Positions 56,226 to 64,000 of a DNA stretch of 64,000 nt are shown here, piece after piece (positions within the stretch are counted from its first letter, which is position 1; each line of letters starts with the position of its first letter). Source of the DNA: Porites lobata (taxonomy: Eukaryota; Cnidaria; Anthozoa; Scleractinia; Poritidae); the NCBI GenBank assembly GCA_942486035.1, contig CALNXK010000108.1:502501-566500 (forward strand). The letters are read 5' to 3'. The notes beneath the pieces are model-generated. The model had not been told where the DNA came from. It did not search any database and saw only the letters and a list, made by a program, of their open reading frames with translations. A program made the position numbers and the translations under genes.

Positions 56226-57540
56226 TTGGCGTCTCATTTAAATAGTTTTTCGAACTATTATTCCTTCCTGCAGTCTATCTCCGCAATCTATCACACTTTA
56301 CCAACTATAGCCAGGGTTTTTGAACGATTAGTTTATGAGCAGATGTACACTTATTTTACGGAAAATAATCTTATTCAGCCTCGTCAATCTGGGTTTAGAT
56401 CTCCTCAGTCAACTGTAACTGCGCTTCTAGATATGACAAATCAGTGGTGTCTTAATACTGATAGAGGTATGGTCAGTGGTGTTATTTCCCTTGATCTTAA
56501 GAAGGCATTTGACACTGTTGAACATGCTATCTTGTTGAACAAGCTGTCTGACTATAGGGTGCAGGGTCAAACCGCTTCTTGGTTCAAGTCTTAACTAAAA
56601 GACAGACAGCAATTTTTGCGTGGTAAACGGATTGTCGTCTGTAAAAAATTGTATCGTATGTGGCGTTCCACAGGGTTCTTTATTAGGCCCGCTCTTGTTT
56701 TTTATTTATATTAATGACTTACCAAATTGCTTAGATCATAGTATAGGAAGGCCATTTGCTGATGATACAAGTTTAAGGTTCCCCGCCGTGGTTTTATCAA
56801 TCCTTCAGACTGAAATGAGCAAGGACCTTAATAGAATTTTCAATTGCCTCAGTTCAAAAAAACTCACGTTGAATATTCTAAAAACAGATTTTATGGAGAA
56901 TTGCATCATAAGCTGGAAATATTTCATTAATTGTGAAAGGTTTAATGTTACAACAGGTCGAAACAACAAAGTGTCTTGGCTTCACTATCGACCAATTTCT
57001 TACTTGGAGAAATCATCTACTAAGTGTCAGACAAAAGGTGGGTGTGGCATCAGAATTCTTAAGGGGATTAGGCCTTTTGTTAGTTTGGAGCACCTCATAA
57101 ACGTATACAGGTCAATAGTTGAGCCTTATTTTACTTATTGTTGTATTGTTTGGGATAGTATTGGCGAAACGTTGATAGACAGTCTTCAAAAGTTGCAAAA
57201 TAGGGCCACTCATGTTATTACAGGTGCTTCATACTCAAAACATTCAGCTGATATTCGGCATGAACTTGGGTGGCTCTCACTTAGCGAAATGAAACAACAT
57301 CATATGGCATTAATGATGTTTAAAGTAAATCATGGCCTCTGTCCGTCTTATTTGTCTGACATGTTTGAGGTTAATACAAGCCGGCTCAGTTATATATGAC
57401 CTTCGCTTCTCTGGAATGAATCTAATAGTGCCAAAAGCAAGAACAAACTATTTTAGGAATGGTTTTGCTTCTTCAGGCGCTAAGATCTGGAATTCTCTTC
57501 CTTCCAGTTTAAAGGAAGAGACTTCTTAAAAAAACAATTT
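56226..57540 (+). pseudogene. LINE reverse transcriptase fragment, 5' truncated
   Basis: Starts within the RT at LPTIARVFERLVYEQM, then QSGFRSPQSTVTALLD, motif A (SLDLKKAFDTVEH), a stop after ASWFKS (56594), then CGVPQGSLLGPLLFFIYINDLP and FADDTSLRF (motif C FADD). The C-terminal part (LHYRPIS.. SIVEPYFTYCCIVWDSIG) reaches about 57400 with another frame change and ends near KIWNSLPSSLKEE (57530). The 3' tail runs to about 57775 and ends in CACT/TCAC repeats that pass directly into the decamer satellite. CR1/L2-like by sequence style. Confidence 0.8.
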
Positions 57541-57774
57541 AAGACTAAGATCAGGTTGCTATCTACACAAGCTTCATAATTTAAGTTTTTTATCATTGGG
57601 TTTAACATTTTGTACGATCTTTCTTAGTTTAGTTTTTAGATATATATCTATATCTTTATGTAAATTAAATAATGCACGGCTTTTAGGTAGAACAGATGCT
57701 TTATGTAAAGTTATTTGATAAAATTACCGTGGGTAAATAAAATTTTCACTCACTCAGTCACCTACTCACTCACT

Positions 57775-58425
57775 CACTTACATAGCGCTACATAGCTATG
57801 AACAGCCATACATAGCCTTACATAGCCATACGTAGCCGTGAATAGCAATTCATAGCCCTACATGGCCATACATAGCCTTACATAGCCATACATACCACTA
57901 CATAGCACTACATGTACATAGCATTACACAACCCTACATAGCCGTACATAGCTCTACATACCCGTACATAGTCTTACATAGCCATACATTGTCCTACATA
58001 GCCTTACATAGCCATACACAGTCGTACGTAGCCCTACATTTTCCTACATACCAATCCACAGCCATACAAAATCGTACATAGCCCTACATAACCCTACATA
58101 GCCATACATAGCCCTACACAGCCACACATAGCCCTACATAGCCCTACATAACCCTACATTAACCTTACATAGCCCTACATAGCCATACATAGCCATACAT
58201 AACCGTTCATAACCCTACATAGCTATATACACAGCCATACAAAGTGGTACATAACCCTACATAGCCCTACATAGCCATACATATCCCTACCTAGCCCTAC
58301 TAGCCCTACATAATTCTATATAACCCTACATAGCCCTACATAGCCACACATAGCCCTAGCCTTACATAGCACTACATAACCCTACATGGCCATATATAGC
58401 CATGCATAACCCTACTTATTATATG
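57775..58425. repeat. 10-bp satellite, block 3
   Basis: ACATAGCCNT decamers, more diverged than block 1, starting directly at the 3' end of the LINE fragment. Confidence 0.9.
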
Positions 58426-59627
58426 GCTGCCTCTGTTTCCACCATGGGATTGGTCAATTTGCGATCCGTAACTTGCTATACGGACCAAACTTTCAAAGAA
58501 AATGCTCATTTCGGAGCTCTAAATCTCTTTACCTCGGAAAAAAAGGGTGAAATTAAGTTACAAGACGTCTATAAACCTTGAGGACTTAGATTTTGACTTT
58601 GTCCTTCATCATTTTAAACTGTGTTTATTTGTTAAGGAAGGCGATGAGGAAACTAGCTCGTAATCTTATCGAAGAGGATTCTAGTCAGCGTTTGAAAATT
58701 TTATCGTAATACAGTACACAGTTAAGAAGACGAAAATCGACGGGCAGAGATTCGAGATGTTTTGCCTAAGAGAAAATCAGTAATTCCTTCGACAAATATG
58801 ATAACATCGTCATCTTGACGAGCTTCTTTATCATTTCCAGTGTTTTTCCAAAGACCAACGAAAGGAAGATAGAAGCGACTCCGAGCCAGACACAATGTCC
58901 AGTTTTCAAAAGACTCCAGCGTCACATTGGCGAGTGAATACTTACAGTGCTCTTAGTTTTGACGAATACACTTGAACATATGTCTGTAAGCCCTGAGGAC
59001 TGGGATGTTGACTTTGCCTTTCCAGATTTCAATCTAGCTTTGTTTGAACGAGAACGAAGCTGATGTAGAAACTGAATCGTAACCTTTCCCTGGAAGAAAA
59101 TATGGTCCGTGTTTGAACATTTTTACGCAGATCACGCTTGAAGACGAGAAAGAACTGGCAGAAATTCGAGAGGTTTTCCCTAAAAAATTAGTGAGCAAAT
59201 CTTCGACAATGACAACAAACTTACCTTGAAAAGCTTCTTTGCCTTTTGCAGTGCTTTTTTACAAGTACCAACGCAGGAAAGATGGAAACGACTTCGAGAA
59301 AGACAGTGCCCGGTTTCCAAAATACTCCAGCGTTACATTAAAGAGCTAAGACTTACAGCGCTCTAGGTTTTGACCAAATAAACTTTTTCAACATGGCGAA
59401 TTTGTTTTCACTTTCTCGGAAACGCTTTGTTGTGTGCTATTGTTTTCGTGAGCCAATAAAAACTTTCTTTCTTGACGCCTGTCAAATAATTGTCAAATCG
59501 CGCGTCCTGCACTTGTTTACGGTTCCCGAAACTGGAAGAAGCCATATAATAAACATCTTATTAGCCTCGTTTTTTCGGTCCGTACTGAAAATTACAAAAC
59601 TCGGCTGATAAGAGGTATATAAACCAA
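58426..59627. repeat. Spacer with two diverged copies of a 0.4-kb unit
   Basis: 58565-58975 and 58976-59390 align in direct orientation (shared words such as GCTTCTTT, CAGTG.TTTTT, GACTCCAGCGT(C/T)ACATT, CTTACAG.GCTCT). The ends carry TTATATGG/CCATATAA words near the decamer borders. The beginning (58430-58520) is the complement of 39173-39274. No convincing ORF. Confidence 0.65.
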
Positions 59628-59796
59628 CATAGCTTTACACAGCCATACATAGTGGTACATAGCCCTACATAACCCTACATGGCCCTACATAGCCATACAT
59701 AGCCCTACATAGCCCCATATAGCCATACATAGCCATACATAGCCCTACAAAGCCCTACATAGCCATACTCAGCTGTACATAGCCATACAAAAATGT
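59628..59796. repeat. 10-bp satellite, block 4
   Basis: ACATAGCCNT decamers, ending in a second LINE piece. Confidence 0.9.
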
Positions 59797-60945
59797 GGGG
59801 AGTTCTTGAGAGGATTAGGCCTTTTGTTGGTTTGGAGCACCTCATAAGCGTATACTTAACAATTATTCTTTGAAATCGAGGTGAATAGTGGCAAAATATT
59901 TACCGAGCCGCGAAAGCGGCGAGGTAAATATTCCCAAAGCCACTATTCACCGAGATTGAGAAGAATAATTGTTTTAGTATATACACACGAAGTGATCTCA
60001 ACAAAATCAGAAAGGAAACCATTCAAAAGTAGGATTTGATTGACAGATCAAATCACGCGTAAGTTTAAAAATAGATCTTTGCAGAATTTTCAAACATGGC
60101 AATTCACAAGTTTACTCATTGCGCAAACAACAGCGTAATGGCTTCAATGGAATCGCTAAAAGTTTGAACTGTTTCCTTACCTGAGAAAAAAAGTAGTTTG
60201 TTTTCTGTTGACTCGCCAAGTTTATAGCCAAAAGGGCATGTTGTGTCGTTCTTCGCATGAAGTGCTGACAAAAATGGCGGCTCGGTTGCTCGAGGTAAGA
60301 GGTCGTCTTCCTGTATCATTCTTTTTCCTGTTTACTTGAAATGTAGAATTTCTGCAAACATTTCCTTTTAAATTTGTTTGTCATAAATAAACTTCGATTT
60401 TTGAGCCAAAATTTTCTTCTTAGAAAACGCTGAGTTCACGAAACGGCTTCTTCTACGCGAATACACGGGAGTTGTAAACAATCCATCGAGCACAAAACTC
60501 CTGCTACAGTAAATTGAAAAACGCCGTATTGAATCCTTCCAAGTCTTTTCTTGCCTTAAAAAAAGTCAGCCCTAGGATTTTGTCGACTTTTAAAAGATCG
60601 TTCTCTAAAAAAAACGGGAAAAACACCGAGCTCACACATTATCCACTCGCTAGGAGGTGAATATTGTTGAATAGTCCGAGATAGCGAACCAATCAGATTG
60701 CTTAAATCACCAAGATCACTGAGTGTGTATATACTAAAGGTCAATAGTTGAGCCTTATTTTACTTATTGTTGTATTGTTTGGGATAGTATTGGCGAAACG
60801 TTGGTAGACAGCCTTCAAAAGATGCAAAATATTGCCGCTCGTGTTATTACAGGTGTCTCATACTCAAAACATTCAGCTGATATTCGGCATGAACTTGGGT
60901 GGCTCTCACTTAGTGAAATGAGACATATCATATGGAATTATCATA
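59797..60945 (+). pseudogene. LINE RT fragment split by an insertion
   Basis: 59802-59852 matches 57052-57108 and 60737-60945 matches 57108-57310 of the neighbouring LINE, at about 93% by eye. Only the C-terminal RT region (FVGLEHLISV.. IVEPYFTYCCIVWDSIG) is present. Both outer ends join decamer satellite directly. The piece is dead and was cut by the foldback at about 59853-60736. Confidence 0.8.
59853..60736. mobile_element. Foldback/MITE insertion inside the LINE fragment
   Basis: Defined by comparison with the uninterrupted LINE at 57108 (GTATACAGGTCAATAG). It starts with a large palindrome (59856-59980: AACAATTATTCTT..GGTGAATAGTGGC and complement). AGTATATACACAC at about 59982 is mirrored by GTGTGTATATACT at 60725-60737. 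The exact duplication was not resolved. No transposase. Confidence 0.7.
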
Positions 60946-61826
60946 CATAGCTGTATATAGCCGTACATAGCTTTACATAGCCTTACATAGCCATACATAG
61001 CCCTACATAGCCGCACATAACTCTACATAGCCCTAGGTAGCCATACAAAGCAGTACATAGCCTTACAAAGCCATAGAATCGTTCTTCATAGCCCTACATA
61101 GTCCTACGTAGCTATAGATAGTCTTACATAACCATTGATAACCCTAAATAGCCCAAAATAGCCCTACATAGACGTACATAGACATACATAGCCATACATA
61201 GCAATACATAACCATACAAGGCCTAAGAACAGCCCTATATAGCCCTAAATAGCAATACATAGCCCTACATAGCCATACATAGCCCTTCATAGCCCTACAT
61301 AGCTCTACCTAGCCATGATACATAGCAATATAAAGCCATAGAATAGCCCTACATAGCTTAACATAGCCATACATAGCCCCAGATAGCAATACAAAGCCAT
61401 ACATGGCCATACATAGTGATACATAGCCATACAAAGGTCTAAATAGCCTGACATAGCCATACATAGCCATACATAACCCTGCATAGCCTTATATAGCCCT
61501 AAGTGGCCATACATAGTCCTACATAGCCCTGCATAACCTTATACAGCCCTAAATGGCCATACATAGCCCTACATAGCCTACATAGCCATACAAAGCCCTA
61601 GATAGCCGTACATAGCCAAACATAGCCAAACATAGCTCTACATAGCCCTACATAGTTTAACATAGCCCTACATAGGGATACATAGGCATACATAGCCCTA
61701 AATAGCCATACATAGCCATATATAGCCCTAAATAGCCCAAATAAACATATAGTCTTATATAGCCATACATAGCCCAAAATAGCCCTAAATTGACCTGACA
61801 CAAACCCTACATAGGCCTACATATGC
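60946..61826. repeat. 10-bp satellite, block 5
   Basis: About 85 ACATAGCCNT decamers with many variants. Minus-strand ORFs at 61305-61514 and 61598-61801 (YGYVWLCMAM-like) are artefacts. Confidence 0.9.
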
Positions 61827-63205
61827 CTCTTTTTGTCAGAGTAAGAACTGAGTTTTTATTGATAACAGTAACATCAAAGAGGACTCTCTTAATAGAAGTG
61901 GATTACATTTCAAATCGGAAAGGTGTTTACCGCCTTGCGTCTAATTTTAGGGAATGTATTAATGGAGACTGAAATTTGACTTGTGTAGATAGTAATAGAC
62001 GACCTAATGATCACTGTTCTGCCAAACCAATGTCATTTGAAAAGATTACTTCTGAAACTAGAGGTTTCAAAATTGCCTTGCTCAACGTAAACAGTCTTAC
62101 TAAACACATGGATGAATTAAAAGTCTTTCTGGCAAATAAGCCCCTGGATGTTTTGGCTATTAATGAATCAAAATTGGATCTGGTATATAGTGATCGACTG
62201 GTTAATCTAGAAGGTTATAATATTGTTGGCAGGGATAAAAACAAACACGGAGGAGGAGTTTGCTTTTACCTGCGAAATACAATAACATTTTCTAGGCAAT
62301 ATCAACTTGAAAATGATGATCTTGAATCAATTGCCTTAGAAATTGAAACGAAATTCATGTCCATTTCTTATTGCTACCTGGTACCGGCCACCAAACACAC
62401 CTTTGGATTATTTTTAAAATTCGAAATGTTTTTGAAGGAGGCAGATGCTAGGTATTCAGAAATTTACATACTGGGAGATTTAAACTGTAATATTCTTTCA
62501 AATCCCCCAGAGGTTCACACTACCCATTTATTGGACTTGATGGTTGATTATCAATTGGCACAATTAATCAAAGAACCTACAAGAGTTAATGCCAAATCGC
62601 AAACTCTTATTGATGTATTTATTACGAAAAAGGAAGATAATATTTCTCATTCGGGAGTATCCACTTTCCATTAGAGACCACAATTTAATTTATGCTGTTA
62701 GAAAAATTGGTTTACCCAGGGGACAACCAAAGTTTATTCCATCGAGGCATTCTAAACTTTTCAATGAGGAAAATTTCTTAACAGATCTGAAAAATGCCTC
62801 ATGGCCTGTTATTAAAAGCGCTATTTTGAATGTAGTTGATAAGCATGCTCCGAGGAGAGTCATGCGAGTCAGAAATAAACGCGCTCCTTGGTTGAATTAT
62901 CAGTTAAAAGAGGAAATGTATGAACGTGACTGGCTAAAGAAAAAAGCTTCAGAAACGCAGCGGCCAGATGTTTGGAAGGCATATAAAACTAATACGTTAA
63001 CGGTCAACAAAAAAGTAAAAACGACAAAGAAGGATTATTACAAACATCAAATAGAAGGAGCCTCTGGTAACCTGAAAGCCACTTGGAAAATTCTTAACGA
63101 CCTAATGGGTAAGAAATCGGACAGCACACAGATTAAGAGTGGTTGTCAGAGAAAACCGGGCAAAATATTAAAAATGTCAACGGAAGGGGGTCGACAGAAT
63201 CAGTT
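61827..63205 (+). pseudogene. LINE fragment: ORF1 end, APE endonuclease and linker
   Basis: 61840-61960 reads EDSLNRSGLHFKSER, the C-terminal 'LN.SGLHLN.KG' block of LINE ORF1 esterase (SGNH) domains. 61976-62674 is an APE endonuclease: FKIALLNVNSLTKHMDEL, AINESKLD (catalytic Glu), GRDKNKHGGGVCFYLR, ILGDLNCNIL (GDxN block) and TLIDVFITK. One frame change at about 62650 joins SGV to PLSIRDHNLIYAVRKI (SDH-type block, here RDH). The linker HAPRRVMRVRNKRAPWLNYQ.. WLKKKAS follows, fading out near 63200 before the RT. The 5' end joins satellite block 5. Confidence 0.8.
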
Positions 63206-64000
63206 CATACTAACATCATAGATAGGTCTGGTGGAGTAATGGACAAATATACCAAACATAGGTTCTTCACTGCTCTTGTATTAGAGATACGAGCATCACT
63301 TTTTTCGACCCCCTCGGACGCCATTTTTATAAGCAAATTTTCACCATTTTCTGAAACTCACAGAACCCTCCAAATTTAACGAGCGAAGTTTATTTTTTGT
63401 ATGCGATACAACACATCACAGAACTACTTTCTAAAACCATAAGATTTGTTAAGTATCGACAAGTATCTGACCTAAACTCAGTGTCTGCAGACGAGCAAAA
63501 AATCGGGCATTTTAGTTTGAATTGATCCACAGCACACAACTAAAACGACAGAACAACTCTGACAGCCAAATTGCAGTCTACTATCATCCATGTAACCAAA
63601 ACACTAATAATCATTTTGGGCCATTGAAACAGGAAGAAATTAGAAAACTCACATTTCTTATAGTTTCCAAGCTTTTTCTTGTAAACAGGCCGATCCCTTC
63701 GTGTTTGTTTTAAGTCCTCTTCGTGAATTTTCTCTCATATTTCGCTGTAAAGTATGTTCAGCAGCTGAAGGACATATCAAAAAGCTCGAAATACTGCCTA
63801 GGTTACATTTTGAAAGGGCAAAAAGTGCTGAACGATAGGATGAAACTAGAAAATAACAAAGCGACGCCATCTTGAAAATTCAGCACTCAGGAGGGACTGG
63901 CACTAGTAGCTGCCTTGTCCACAAGTGATGAATTACCAAACAGATAAAAAACAAAAACAAACAAACCGGCTTATCAGCGACCTATTACAGTCCTATTTCT
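63206..64000. other. No gene recognised
   Basis: Possible remnants of LINE linker up to about 63230, then AT-rich DNA without motifs on either strand. Confidence 0.4.

Overview
The window is nuclear DNA of an animal, most likely an anthozoan and probably a stony coral. The clues are interrupted genes with GT-AG introns, no operons, a very high density of retrotransposons and MITEs, and repeat families typical of coral assemblies (for example the short foldback MITE whose translation reads NLVPRAFP). I see no ordinary conserved host gene. Nearly everything recognisable is a mobile element, an element inserted in another element, or satellite DNA. Species assignment is inference.

Layout. 1-12 kb: mostly non-coding, with a LINE scrap and a 4.7-kb foldback element with about 600-bp inverted ends flanked by TTAA (5191-9895). 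12.3-13.2 kb: first block of a 10-bp satellite (ACATAGCCNT), which returns near 39, 58, 59.7 and 61 kb. 14-24 kb: a nested locus. A foldback element whose arms are short tandem repeats (14060-15980, target duplication ATCAC) sits in a LINE-3'-end-like sequence. Next come two head-to-head Penelope-like retroelements (16790-23296) enclosed by two direct copies of an 0.8-kb unit. 24-28 kb: several MITEs. 28.5-34.7 kb: a DIRS-like retrotransposon on the minus strand (SGNH-hydrolase ORF, gag, reverse transcriptase), its gag split by a 3-kb foldback element with CCATGGAATT arms. 35.2-38.7 kb: a minus-strand CR1/L2-type LINE with a 2A-like peptide and a PHD-like finger. 39.5-43.3 kb: an ORF1-like fragment, a possible two-exon small gene and a 230-bp tandem repeat.

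The most notable object is 43987-55953, a 12-kb DNA transposon that looks nearly complete. It has CACTG...CAGTG ends and, inside both ends, arrays of GTATAC palindromes. It carries two divergent intron-containing genes sharing a 238-bp intergenic region. One is an 840-residue Tnp2-family (EnSpm/CACTA-like) transposase in four exons. The other is a 510-residue BEN-domain protein in eight exons, whose splice phases all fit when exons are joined. I propose that the BEN protein plays the role TnpA has in plant CACTA elements, binding the subterminal palindromes while the Tnp2 protein cuts and joins.

56-64 kb: three pieces of plus-strand LINEs (RT; RT split by a foldback insertion; endonuclease) lie between satellite blocks. 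Coordinates of repeat edges were read by eye and may be off by a few bases to tens of bases.
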